A stretch of 64,000 nt of DNA from an uncultured Muribaculum sp. Its GTDB lineage: Bacteria > Bacteroidota > Bacteroidia > Bacteroidales > Muribaculaceae. The stretch is taken from assembly GCA_910589555.1 (NCBI GenBank), contig CAJUTE010000004.1:1-64000 (forward strand), given 5' to 3'. A program made the position numbers and the translations under genes. Of this stretch, positions 27,522 through 36,128 are shown piece after piece (the stretch's first letter is position 1; every line of letters starts with the position of its first letter). The notes beneath the pieces were generated by a model. That model saw nothing but the letters and a program-made list of their open reading frames with translations. It was not told the DNA's origin and did not search any database.

Positions 27522-28565
27522 ATGAAACATACATTTGTCTCTATAATTGCAATGGTCGGCATAATTTTGCCGACCATTGTGTCATGTAAGGGAAGCGCCA
27601 CCGTTCAAAATCCGGGCTACAGCACATCGTGGCAACCTGATATTCTCGGCGACGGCTATGAGATGCGTTATGTGCATCAACCCGATGACTACAGCGGCGC
27701 CGTGCGTTCGACCATCATACGCAAACAGAGTCCTTGCGGCGGCTCCCGTGGAGTTCTCTACGTGCATGGCTTCAACGACTATTTCTTCCAATCGGAAATG
27801 GGTGACCGCTTTGTGGATTCATGCTACAACTTTTATGCAGTTGACCTCCGCAAATACGGCAGATCAATCATGCCGGGGCAGAAAATGTTTCAAGCGCGCG
27901 CCATGGACGAGTATTTTCCCGACATCGATTCAGCCCTTGTGCAGATGCGGCGTGACGGCATCGACGAAGTCGTGCTGATGGGGCACTCCACCGGAGGACT
28001 CACCACCTCTTTGTTCATGAATGCCTCGCCCGACACCATTATAAAAGCGTTGATACTGAATAGTCCGTTTCTCGACTGGAATTTAAGCCCGTTTCTCGAA
28101 AAAGCCGCTATTCCCGTGGTGGATGTCGCCGGAGCCATTTTCCCTAACATCAAAATTTCGCAAGGTAAAAGCCGGGAGTACAGCGAGAGCCTTCTGAAGA
28201 AATACGGCGGCGAATGGGATTACAACACCTCTTGGAAGCTTGAGGAGTCGCCCGATGTGGATGCCGGCTGGATAAGAGCAATTGAAGAGGGACAGGAAAA
28301 ACTGCACAAGGATTCACACATAGGCGTGCCGGTGCTTCTTCTCCACTCTGATTCTTCCTATGTGAGCGGCGATAACCCGCAGAAAGCCGACAGAGCCGAT
28401 GCCGTTCTTGACGTAGCCGACATCTCCAAATATGGGAAACTGCTTGGTGGAAGCGTGACCGAAGTAACTGTCGACGGCGGTTTGCACGACCTTGCCTTAT
28501 CGCGAAAAGAGGTCAGAGACTCCATGTATGTTATAATATTCAATTGGCTCAATAACAATCTTTGA
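27522..28565 (+). CDS. Alpha/beta hydrolase lipoprotein (S33-like)
   Basis: A 347-residue serine hydrolase with a lipoprotein-type signal (PTIVSC, Cys22). The fold is marked by GVLYVHGFNDYF with an oxyanion HG, the nucleophile elbow GHSTGG (S156), and a late histidine in VDGGLHDLALS. The layout resembles serine aminopeptidase S33 or monoacylglycerol lipase-type lysophospholipases, including the FYAVDLRKYGRS stretch after strand 4. It is anchored in the periplasm or outer membrane, and probably hydrolyses an ester or lysolipid; substrate unknown. It follows alaS without an obvious terminator. Confidence 0.85.
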   Translation: MKHTFVSIIAMVGIILPTIVSCKGSATVQNPGYSTSWQPDILGDGYEMRYVHQPDDYSGAVRSTIIRKQSPCGGSRGVLYVHGFNDYFFQSEMGDRFVDSCYNFYAVDLRKYGRSIMPGQKMFQARAMDEYFPDIDSALVQMRRDGIDEVVLMGHSTGGLTTSLFMNASPDTIIKALILNSPFLDWNLSPFLEKAAIPVVDVAGAIFPNIKISQGKSREYSESLLKKYGGEWDYNTSWKLEESPDVDAGWIRAIEEGQEKLHKDSHIGVPVLLLHSDSSYVSGDNPQKADRADAVLDVADISKYGKLLGGSVTEVTVDGGLHDLALSRKEVRDSMYVIIFNWLNNNL

Positions 28566-28605
28566 ATAACATCGCGATAGCCATAAACAATGTATAATTC
28601 TTTTT

Positions 28606-28646
28606 TGTTAAACAACTGATGGAAAATCCATCAGTATATGTTAAAC
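28606..28646. promoter_or_regulatory. Palindrome flanked by TGTTAAAC repeats before rubredoxin
   Basis: CTGATGGA-AAA-TCCATCAG (28616-28634) is a perfect 8-bp stem. It is bracketed by two direct copies of TGTTAAAC (28606-28613 and 28639-28646), 17 bp before the rubredoxin ATG. There is no T-run after the stem, which argues for an operator or mRNA leader element rather than a terminator. Confidence 0.45.
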
Positions 28647-28662
28647 TAAAAAACTTAAAGTT

Positions 28663-28824
28663 ATGAAAAAGTATCGATGTGAGGTATGTGACTATATCTA
28701 CGATCCGGAACTTGGCGATCCCGAAGCAGGCGTAAAACCCGGAACTGCATTTGAAGATCTCCCCGAAGATTGGGTGTGCCCGTTGTGCGGTGTCGGAAAG
28801 GATGAATTCGTTCCGGTAGATTAA
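28663..28824 (+). CDS. Rubredoxin
   Basis: A 53-residue one-iron electron carrier. The two cysteine knuckles are CEVCDYIYDPELGDP (C6, C9) and WVCPLCGVGKDEF (C39, C42), which bind one Fe in an Fe(S-Cys)4 site. The aromatic and proline positions (Y4, Y11, P-G-T-x-F) match standard anaerobe rubredoxins. Cytosolic; partners in strict anaerobes are rubrerythrin or oxygen/peroxide reductases, none of which is adjacent here. It is followed by its own terminator and preceded by an unusual palindrome. Confidence 0.97.
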   Translation: MKKYRCEVCDYIYDPELGDPEAGVKPGTAFEDLPEDWVCPLCGVGKDEFVPVD

Positions 28825-28834
28825 TCAATATAAT

Positions 28835-28870
28835 GGCTGTGACGGGTTTCTCACCGGCACAGCCGCTTTA
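28835..28870 (+). terminator. Terminator of rubredoxin
   Basis: GGCTGTG (28835-28841) pairs with CACAGCC (28858-28864), with an inner GGT/ACC, followed by GCTTTA. It is moderately strong with a short T-tract. Confidence 0.55.
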
Positions 28871-28888
28871 CAACCTCTATATTCCATT

Positions 28889-29311
28889 ATGCTTAAGATT
28901 AAAGAAATATCAACCGTCACAATTCTTTTGTTGCTCATCGCGTGCAGCAACAGCCTCTGGGATGAACTCCCCGCTCCTATTTCAACATTTGTGTCAACTT
29001 ACTATCCCATGTCGGGCATAAGCAAGTATGATGAGACAAATGACAAATATTATGTGACAATCAAAAACGGAGCCTCGCTTATTTTCGACTCCAACTATGA
29101 GTGGACCAGCATAAATGGCAATGGAACCACCCTCCCGGAGATATTCGTGACCGACAAATTGCCGGAAAAACTTGTCAGATACCTCACTGAACTTGAGTTG
29201 ACCAAGGAGGTTTATGCCGCGGAAAACGAACCGCGCATCATAATCCTGTCAATGCTTAACTACAAAATCAAGTATATCAAGGAAACAGGCGAGATAAGCC
29301 AGGAAGAATAG
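28889..29311 (+). CDS. PepSY-like (DUF2874-type) lipoprotein
   Basis: A 140-residue protein with lipobox LLIAC. The text LPAPISTFVSTYYPMSGIS, then YYVTIKNGASLIFDSNYEWTS and LPEIF, matches the Bacteroidetes PepSY-like family (DUF2874, called putative beta-lactamase-inhibitor-like because of its fold). Usual members have one or two such repeats; here there is one plus a charged tail. Periplasmic or outer-membrane anchored; function unknown. Its stop is 2 bp from the stop of the convergent gene. Confidence 0.75.
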   Translation: MLKIKEISTVTILLLLIACSNSLWDELPAPISTFVSTYYPMSGISKYDETNDKYYVTIKNGASLIFDSNYEWTSINGNGTTLPEIFVTDKLPEKLVRYLTELELTKEVYAAENEPRIIILSMLNYKIKYIKETGEISQEE

Positions 29312-29313
29312 CA

Positions 29314-30291
29314 TCACGGCATGATTCTGCCGGTTTTATAGAACCGCAGCGTGCTCTTGTGTATGGGGAATGACAGCGTCAATATTCCTTCACCGTCGAT
29401 CGACGCGCTGCATTCATCGTCGACCGGCTCCATCATGGAGTCATACCATTTCAAATTGAAATGCCCCACGAACGGTGTGTCGGCAAGCTTGCCCTTAATC
29501 ATCATCGGAGCCCACTTGCCGGAATTCACCTTCGCCCCTGATCTATATAGAATCAGGTAGCCGTCATCATCCTTTACGATCGATACTGTATAGATTCCCC
29601 CAAGTCGGGCACGAGTGTCATCAGTCACGCGATCAAGATATGTCCACGTGCCCTCGACCGGGTCGGAAGTTTCATTAAACCGCCGCTCCAGATCATCGGG
29701 ATCATAGCCGGTGGCAAGCTGTTTCGCCATATCGCTTCTGCTTTCCACCACCAGTGTTCTCAGCATAAGATTTCCTGTTGAAAAGACTTTACACCCTTTC
29801 TCTTGAGGAAGCACACCCTCAATGTCAAATACCTGCACCGGCAGTTTTTCCCCCGAGAAAACTCTCATCCTGCCGTCAAACCATTCAACCGCGATAGTAT
29901 TGTCGCCCCCTCTGAGATTATGGGCTTTCTCGATAGAGATGACATTAAGTGGAGAATCAACGCCATTATGATGATGTCCATACTCAATTTCAGCAGCTCT
30001 GAAGTCGGTGATATTGCCGAAATCGGTATTCTTCAATCGCATCGCCACATAGTCAAATGACACGCCATCCTCGCGGCAATTCCATGCAATGCCCCAGCAA
30101 GCCCGTGAACGCTGCGGAGAGTTTTTGCCAAAGTCAATTGCAGCCCGAGCCTCTATGGCAAGCTCCAGCGACAGTGTGTCAATGCTGAAATTATACACAT
30201 CCACAACCGAATCCACAGTCATATACATGCGTTGACCGGCATGGGAAGCTGCCGCCAGAAAGAGCGGAAGGAAGAGTAGGGAAAATTTCAC
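29314..30291 (-). CDS. Secreted protein of unknown function
   Basis: A 325-residue protein with signal peptide MKFSLLFLPLFLAAASHA. I do not recognise a family. The middle has a block resembling a lectin or LamG-like sheet (RACWGIAWNCREDGVSFDYVA). The C-terminal third (VEGTWTYLDRVTDDTRARLGG ... LILYRSGAKVNSGKW) resembles a lipocalin-like or DUF-type domain measuring stored material, but this is only a visual impression. It is the last gene of the long minus-strand run, 18 bp after miaA. Confidence 0.75.
   Translation of the reverse strand: MKFSLLFLPLFLAAASHAGQRMYMTVDSVVDVYNFSIDTLSLELAIEARAAIDFGKNSPQRSRACWGIAWNCREDGVSFDYVAMRLKNTDFGNITDFRAAEIEYGHHHNGVDSPLNVISIEKAHNLRGGDNTIAVEWFDGRMRVFSGEKLPVQVFDIEGVLPQEKGCKVFSTGNLMLRTLVVESRSDMAKQLATGYDPDDLERRFNETSDPVEGTWTYLDRVTDDTRARLGGIYTVSIVKDDDGYLILYRSGAKVNSGKWAPMMIKGKLADTPFVGHFNLKWYDSMMEPVDDECSASIDGEGILTLSFPIHKSTLRFYKTGRIMP
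29317..29337 (+). terminator. Terminator of the PepSY-like gene, inside the convergent CDS
   Basis: CGGCA (29317-29321) pairs with TGCCG (29328-29332), followed by GTTTTA on the plus strand. It begins just 3 bp after the facing gene's stop codon, so it lies inside that gene's last codons. Confidence 0.45.
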
Positions 30292-30309
30292 AGGATTGAA
30301 TTATTAAGA

Positions 30310-31227
30310 TTAAATTTCAAGAAGAGCCTTCACATTGCCGACAAATTCATCGGGTGGCATATCGTATGGGAGCCAATGAATGGGCACACCACGCCGTTCC
30401 ATCCCGCGGAACCAAGTCATCTGCCGCTTGGCAAACTGATGTATGGCAATCTCCAGCTCGCTCACCATACGGTCGTAAGGAATTTTTCCGGTGACGTATA
30501 AAGTGAGATATTTATATTCGAGACCGTAATAAATCAAATTTTCAGGGTCTACACCGGCATCAATCAACCGCCTCACCTCATCCACCATTCCGCATTCAAG
30601 ACGCTTGACAAGACGCTCAGAAATGCGTTTGCGGCGATTTTCCCGGTCTATATCCACGCCAACCACCAGAAACCGGTCGGCAGGTCGGCGTGCCGAACTT
30701 TCAAGAGGCGCCTCTTCAGGATGCTGCTGATAATAAGTCTGTATCTCTATCGCTCTCACAGCTCTCTTCTCGGTGTCGATATCCGTGACATTGTGCAGAG
30801 TTTTCATCGAAGCAAGTATACCGGCAAGCTCCTCCAGCGACTTCCCTTGCAATGATTCCCTCAGCTCCTTGTTTTCCGGCACTTCGGGAAGTTTCATTCC
30901 GGTGAGGGCGCTTTCCACATACAGTCCGGTCCCACCGCATAGTATCGGAAATTTTCCACGCGCCTTAATCCCACGCAACGCCTTGTCATAATCACGCAGA
31001 TATGCGTAGAGGTTATACTTTTCCCCAGCGGGAAGTATATCGATCAAATGATAAGGCACATCGCCATACTCCTCCAGATCCTTTCCCGTGCCAAGATCCA
31101 TTCCGGCATATACCTGCCTGGAATCTCCGCTAAGAATCTCACCCGACAACGCTTGTGCAAGCTCCACCGCTCTCCCGGTTTTGCCGGAAGCCGTAGGACC
31201 TACTATGGCAAGGAGGTCATATTTCAT
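30310..31227 (-). CDS. miaA: tRNA dimethylallyltransferase
   Basis: A 305-residue enzyme adding dimethylallyl to A37 of UNN-reading tRNAs. The P-loop VGPTASGKTGRAVELA, GDSRQVYAGMDLGTGK, and the swivel text LCGGTGLYVESAL and RQMTWFRGM match the family. Its start lies 11 bp inside the upstream membrane-protein gene (31217-32545), so translation of the two is probably coupled. Length is normal. Confidence 0.97.
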   Translation of the reverse strand: MKYDLLAIVGPTASGKTGRAVELAQALSGEILSGDSRQVYAGMDLGTGKDLEEYGDVPYHLIDILPAGEKYNLYAYLRDYDKALRGIKARGKFPILCGGTGLYVESALTGMKLPEVPENKELRESLQGKSLEELAGILASMKTLHNVTDIDTEKRAVRAIEIQTYYQQHPEEAPLESSARRPADRFLVVGVDIDRENRRKRISERLVKRLECGMVDEVRRLIDAGVDPENLIYYGLEYKYLTLYVTGKIPYDRMVSELEIAIHQFAKRQMTWFRGMERRGVPIHWLPYDMPPDEFVGNVKALLEI

Positions 31228-32545
31228 ATCCCTTAAAATATTTCCTGAAGAATTTTTTCAGCTTGAAGAACGGGCGATCCTCGTTATTTTTCGCTACCAA
31301 CAACCATTCAGGATCATTATAATCCACATCAAGCATCATCAGATCCCTGAGCTTGAACGATGGCGTGTAGTGCTTCACATTATAAAGACGGCGGCCGTTC
31401 TTGTCGTAAGTCTTTCGAGCCATCGCTACAGTGTAAAGCCTGTCGATCTCACTCACCATCATCCGTGTAAGCAATCCCGCCTCATGAAGGGCTTTCAACT
31501 GGTAAAGATTCAACCACTCCCCTTTGAGTTTTGAATCATTGACAGCTGAACGGCTCTGCACCCGGCAAAGATAATGGAAGATATTGGAATGAGCCATCCG
31601 GTCCACATTCTCATAAAGATATTTCACCTCCACCTGTCCATCGCTGATATCAACGGCATGACAAAACTTGTTCTTAACCTCAAAATCAGAAACTTTTTCT
31701 CTGTAATCCAATTTCAAGGCTACCGGAGTGTCGACTTTAAGCATATCATCGGCACTCTCAGGGTCACGAAGGAAAATGAGGTCATCGCATATAATCAGAT
31801 ATCGCAGCAAGGTGACATTGCGCTCTTCAGTAGCCTCCCCTATCACATTATCGCGATAGAAGGCGAATATCTTCAGATAACGGCGTCCGAGGAAAACTAT
31901 CGACAGCAGAATTATGATTATCGGTATATACAGATAAAATACTTTATCGGTGCTGTTGAGATTCACATTGGAGTAATGAATCCAGTAATACCACGTGGTG
32001 TAAAGCGTGATACCGCCGAATATATACAATAGAATGCGCAACTGATAGCGGCTCTCATTCCTGAATACTTTTCCGAGGAATCCGCGTTCGGAAGGATTGC
32101 CATATAGATTATGACAGATTTTGCAGATGCTCAACCGATTGCGCATTATCGCCGCCCATGCGATCATGACACACACCACAGGAGCCATCACGAGGATTGT
32201 GATATAGGGTATGCGCCGGTTTGCCGTGCCGTTCAGAAACTCATTCGGGTCAATGAACTTCATGTAGTAAAGGTTGATCACCACCATCACAAGAGTGATC
32301 ACCAGAAGTATTCTCGTGGTAAGATAAAGCAGTATGTTGCAACTGCCGTTGGATTCAGCACGCTCCTTGCTCAACTGCGCCAACAGGAAAAATTCAATCA
32401 CAAGAACCACTGCGGGCAGCCACAGTTTGTCGACAAACAGAGACGCAATCAGAATCAAGGCAAGCGATCCCACCGACATTATCCATGACGACAGCAGAGT
32501 GCTTATGCCATAAAAGTAATATGTGCCATGATTATGCTGAGACAT
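31217..32545 (-). CDS. Polytopic membrane protein of unknown function
   Basis: A 442-residue protein not recognised. Six hydrophobic segments fill the first half (about residues 15-35, 42-60, 75-95, 108-130, 168-190, 200-220). Between segments four and five sits a cysteine pair (CKICHNLYG). The second half (about 225-442) is soluble and charged, with a segment near the end (RRLYNVKHYTPSFKLRDLMM) and a basic tail KKFFRKYFKGYEI. It lies 2 bp after the DPP-IV gene and overlaps miaA by 11 bp. It could be a membrane sensor or transport accessory; nothing in the sequence decides. Confidence 0.75.
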   Translation of the reverse strand: MSQHNHGTYYFYGISTLLSSWIMSVGSLALILIASLFVDKLWLPAVVLVIEFFLLAQLSKERAESNGSCNILLYLTTRILLVITLVMVVINLYYMKFIDPNEFLNGTANRRIPYITILVMAPVVCVMIAWAAIMRNRLSICKICHNLYGNPSERGFLGKVFRNESRYQLRILLYIFGGITLYTTWYYWIHYSNVNLNSTDKVFYLYIPIIIILLSIVFLGRRYLKIFAFYRDNVIGEATEERNVTLLRYLIICDDLIFLRDPESADDMLKVDTPVALKLDYREKVSDFEVKNKFCHAVDISDGQVEVKYLYENVDRMAHSNIFHYLCRVQSRSAVNDSKLKGEWLNLYQLKALHEAGLLTRMMVSEIDRLYTVAMARKTYDKNGRRLYNVKHYTPSFKLRDLMMLDVDYNDPEWLLVAKNNEDRPFFKLKKFFRKYFKGYEI

Positions 32546-32547
32546 CT

Positions 32548-34728
32548 TTATTTCAATTTAGAGTCAAAGAATTCAATCATCTTCTTGTAGACCAGCTCAC
32601 GTGCCCCGCATCCGTAGATCGAGTGATTCATATTCGGGAAAAGCAGCATATCGCAGGTCTTGCCATTAGCTTGCAGAGCCGACACATATTGCATGGTGTT
32701 CATGAGATGCACATTGTCGTCGGCAGTTCCATGCATGATGAGAAGCGGGGTTGTGATGCGGTCAGTGTAGGAAATGGGAGCGCTCTCTCGATATCCATCC
32801 ACATTTTCATTGGGAGTGAGCATATATCTCTCGGCATAAACCGAGTCATAGTAACGCCATGAGGTGACAGGGGCAACTGCCACCGCAGCATCATATCCAT
32901 AAGCCGACGCAGCCATCAATGCCTCATAGCCTCCATAGCTCCAGCCATAGATGCCGACTTTCGACACGTAAGGCAACGACTTGGCATACTTGGCGGCAGC
33001 CACCTGGTCGATAGTTTCATAATGTCCGAGATTGCGGTACACGGAGTGCTTGAAAGCGGCTCCACGGCCTCCGGTGCCACGTCCGTCAACACTGATTACG
33101 ATATAACCGCGTGTCACATAATAATAGTCCCAATCAAGACGCCAACGATTTAGCACCTCCTGCGAACCGGGACCACTGTATTGCGACATTATGACCGGAT
33201 ACTGCTTTGCCGGATTGAAATCAGCCGGCTTCAATATCGAACCATTGAGCAGATTTCCATCAGAATTCATCGTAAAAAATTCCTTCACCGGATATGAGGC
33301 GCAACGCTGTTTCAACGCCGCATTATCCTCCAGCACCCTCATTTCTTTGCCCGAAGCGGCACAAAGAGCATAGACCGGAGGTGTGGACACATTGCTATAT
33401 GACATCACGAGATAATTCATGTCGGGAGAAAACGATGCAGCCGAAGTACCCTTGCTCTTGCCAAGCACAGTCGACTTCCCTTTCGCGTCGACAGCCGCTA
33501 CCACTCGGTCGAGCGGTCCTGACTGCGTGGTGAGGCAATAATGAGTATTTTTAGCCGAATCATATCCGTAATAAGCCATCACGTCATAGTCTCCGGAAGT
33601 CACCTGACGCATCTGCGCTCCTGAATAGCTGTATTGATACAAGTGATTGAATCCTGATTTTTCAGAAGTGACCACAAAGAAATCAGGGAAGAAACGGGTG
33701 TTTTCCCATGCCGACGGGTCAAGCCATCCATCTACAGCCTCATCGACATAAATAGACTTAGCCACGGTCGATTTTGGATTGACGGCGTAAAGCTCCATGC
33801 GGGTCTGGGCACGATTGAGAGTCGTGACCACGAGACGGTCGGGAGATTCTGCATACTCGATGCGTGGGATATATTCAATATTCGGGTCAGAGAAAGATAT
33901 CTGCTTTGTTTTTCGGGTGTCCACATCATAACTGAGCACCGACACCTTGGAATTAGGCTCGCCGGCTACAGGGTATTTGTAGGTGTAACTTCCCGGATAC
34001 AGTTCATATTGATCCATAGGGTTGCAAGTGCCTTGATACAGCGGGAATGAGTAAAGAGGAACCTCAGTTTCATCGTAGCGTATATAGCACAGTGTCATAT
34101 TGTCGGGTGCCCAAGCCATTGACGAGTTAGTGTCAAACTCCTCCTCATAAACCCAATCAGGCACGCCATTGATAATCTTATTGATCTCGCCATCTTCTGT
34201 GACAGGCACTTCTGTCTTATAATCGAGCTTGTGGATGTAGATGTTGTTATCGGCAACAAATGCGATCATCCTTCCATCGGGCGACCACAGCGGCGCTCTC
34301 TGCACGGGATGCTCCACACTCAGAGGCTGGACTATGTCGTGACGCACCTCATAGATATAATGTGATGCGGTGTGCGAGCGACGATAAATGGGGGTGGAGT
34401 TTTCATATATCAGTATATATGACTCGTCGGGACTGAATTGGAAAGCCTTTATCGACTTCAAGCGGCACTCGCGGGCTGTGTTCACGTCGAGAATAGTTGC
34501 CACTTCCTGCCCGCTCTTGATATCATAACGGATGATTTTAGTGTTGTCGTCAGACAACGCGGCGTAAGTTTTTCCGTCAGCCATATAGGTCATTGCCGCC
34601 GGAGCCTTAGGAGCGTTTTGAGGATATACGTAGGAAGAGAGTTCATCGGCGGCAGCCTGTGACGACAACGCCGCAGCCGATACTATAGTAGTGGTAATGA
34701 TTGATTTTATATTCATGACAGTCATCAA
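32548..34728 (-). CDS. Dipeptidyl peptidase IV (S9B)
   Basis: A 726-residue secreted prolyl dipeptidase with a signal peptide (SIITTTIVSAAALSSQAAA). An eight-bladed propeller fills the first 480 residues, carrying the double-glutamate loop PDWVYEEEFDT that anchors the substrate amino terminus. The hydrolase domain has S597 in GWSYGGYEA, D670 in HGTADDNVH and H702 in NMNHSIYG. DPP-IV of Bacteroidales trims X-Pro dipeptides in the periplasm. The exact start is uncertain (three methionines within the first five codons). It is followed 2 bp later by the unknown membrane gene, and it is 9 bp after the coiled-coil gene. Confidence 0.95.
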   Translation of the reverse strand: MMTVMNIKSIITTTIVSAAALSSQAAADELSSYVYPQNAPKAPAAMTYMADGKTYAALSDDNTKIIRYDIKSGQEVATILDVNTARECRLKSIKAFQFSPDESYILIYENSTPIYRRSHTASHYIYEVRHDIVQPLSVEHPVQRAPLWSPDGRMIAFVADNNIYIHKLDYKTEVPVTEDGEINKIINGVPDWVYEEEFDTNSSMAWAPDNMTLCYIRYDETEVPLYSFPLYQGTCNPMDQYELYPGSYTYKYPVAGEPNSKVSVLSYDVDTRKTKQISFSDPNIEYIPRIEYAESPDRLVVTTLNRAQTRMELYAVNPKSTVAKSIYVDEAVDGWLDPSAWENTRFFPDFFVVTSEKSGFNHLYQYSYSGAQMRQVTSGDYDVMAYYGYDSAKNTHYCLTTQSGPLDRVVAAVDAKGKSTVLGKSKGTSAASFSPDMNYLVMSYSNVSTPPVYALCAASGKEMRVLEDNAALKQRCASYPVKEFFTMNSDGNLLNGSILKPADFNPAKQYPVIMSQYSGPGSQEVLNRWRLDWDYYYVTRGYIVISVDGRGTGGRGAAFKHSVYRNLGHYETIDQVAAAKYAKSLPYVSKVGIYGWSYGGYEALMAASAYGYDAAVAVAPVTSWRYYDSVYAERYMLTPNENVDGYRESAPISYTDRITTPLLIMHGTADDNVHLMNTMQYVSALQANGKTCDMLLFPNMNHSIYGCGARELVYKKMIEFFDSKLK

Positions 34729-34737
34729 ATTCAGTAA

Positions 34738-36111
34738 TTAAAACAGTGACATCTGCGCATCATTTGCAGGGTGTGATTTCTTGGGTGGTTCCTGATAGCC
34801 AAACTCTGCATCGGAAACGGCAGGAGCCACTTTAGGAGCATTTTCGGGGGGAGTTGCCACCAACCACTGCGTGCCGTCGATAGTCTCGTCAATAGCCGAG
34901 ATTTTAGGGGTCGACTTACGTTTACGCTTCGGCTTTTCGGGAGCGGCTGCAACAGTATTTTTTTTCGACAATTCCTCGATAGTGAGCTTCAACTCGTTTT
35001 CGGCTGACGCACGCTGCATTATATTGTTCTCCAAATCAGACGCGAGACGCTTGTTTTGGCTTTCGAGAGCGGCAATCTTTGACAAGAGGTCAGAATTATC
35101 AGCTTTCATCCCCTCTATCTTCTCATCGCGTTTTTTGAGTATTGAATCAAACTGCTCCATTTTCTTCATCACCTCATCGGCAGTGTCAAGAGTGGAACGA
35201 GCCTCTTCAAGCTCGGCATTCAGTTTTTCAATCGTAGCGATCGCCTCATCATATTTCAATTTAATCGCTTCGCATTCAGCCTTAGCTTCCTCAAGTTCTT
35301 TCGATGAATTGCGATTAGAATTGCGTATGTCGGTCAGCATCTTGTCGCTCATCGCCATACGTGATTTATACAGTTCCGATGTTTCCGCAAGTTCTTTCTT
35401 TAATTTTTCCACCTCAGTTTTCAACTGCTCGGCAATAAAATTGGACTGGCTGAGCCTGGTCTTAAGTTCGGCGGCTTCAGAGGCATCAGAAGCGTCAGCG
35501 GCAGGAGCGGCGGCATTAATTCCGCCCGTAGCCTCAAGTTTGTTGAGAAGGCTGCTTATCTCCAGTTTATGCTGTTCCTTCTCAGCTTCCAGCGACATCA
35601 CTTGCTGTTCAAGAGTCTTTATCTTATCCGAGAGCGCGCGTTTCTGCCTGTCGGCGCTTAACCTTTCGTCATTAAGGCGGCTTTCATGCCCCTCCACTTT
35701 CTCGAGCCGGCTCTTCAATCGGGCAACCTCATCGACGAGAGAATCGCGTTCTGCCGACGCACGTGCCTCAACATCGCGTTCAATATCTTCGCGGCACTTG
35801 TCGATGCAATTTCGGAATGATTGCCCCAAAACGCCATAAAGATATTTCCTTTGGGCATCGCGGTCGATGCACTCGCGTATGAAATCGGGCTGTGTGTTGT
35901 TAAAAATCTCAAGCACACTGTCGAAGAGCTCAACCGGAAAATCACGGTTTTCATTATTGTTTAGGTCCTTCACTGGCCGGTTTTGAACCGAGCAAGATTC
36001 AGCAGCGCAATAGCCGGAATCGTCGCGAGATGTTTCTATCTCGTTCTCCTCCACAAAATTTTCATCGCTGCCAAAGCCAAAAGCCCGCGCCAAGGATTTG
36101 AAAAATGACAT
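34738..36111 (-). CDS. Coiled-coil protein of unknown function
   Basis: A 457-residue soluble protein. It begins MSFFKSLARAFGFGSD, has a short predicted globular part (about 40-110), and then a long heptad-rich coiled coil (about 110-385) dense in K, E, L and S. The tail (about 386-457) is P/K-rich (APEKPKRKRKSTPK) and ends NDAQMSLF. No enzyme motif. It sits 17 bp after the receiver/PEP-binding gene and 9 bp before DPP-IV, so it may act with the former. Scaffold or filament role is an inference. Confidence 0.8.
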   Translation of the reverse strand: MSFFKSLARAFGFGSDENFVEENEIETSRDDSGYCAAESCSVQNRPVKDLNNNENRDFPVELFDSVLEIFNNTQPDFIRECIDRDAQRKYLYGVLGQSFRNCIDKCREDIERDVEARASAERDSLVDEVARLKSRLEKVEGHESRLNDERLSADRQKRALSDKIKTLEQQVMSLEAEKEQHKLEISSLLNKLEATGGINAAAPAADASDASEAAELKTRLSQSNFIAEQLKTEVEKLKKELAETSELYKSRMAMSDKMLTDIRNSNRNSSKELEEAKAECEAIKLKYDEAIATIEKLNAELEEARSTLDTADEVMKKMEQFDSILKKRDEKIEGMKADNSDLLSKIAALESQNKRLASDLENNIMQRASAENELKLTIEELSKKNTVAAAPEKPKRKRKSTPKISAIDETIDGTQWLVATPPENAPKVAPAVSDAEFGYQEPPKKSHPANDAQMSLF

Positions 36112-36128
36112 ATTCTTAATGTTTCTCG

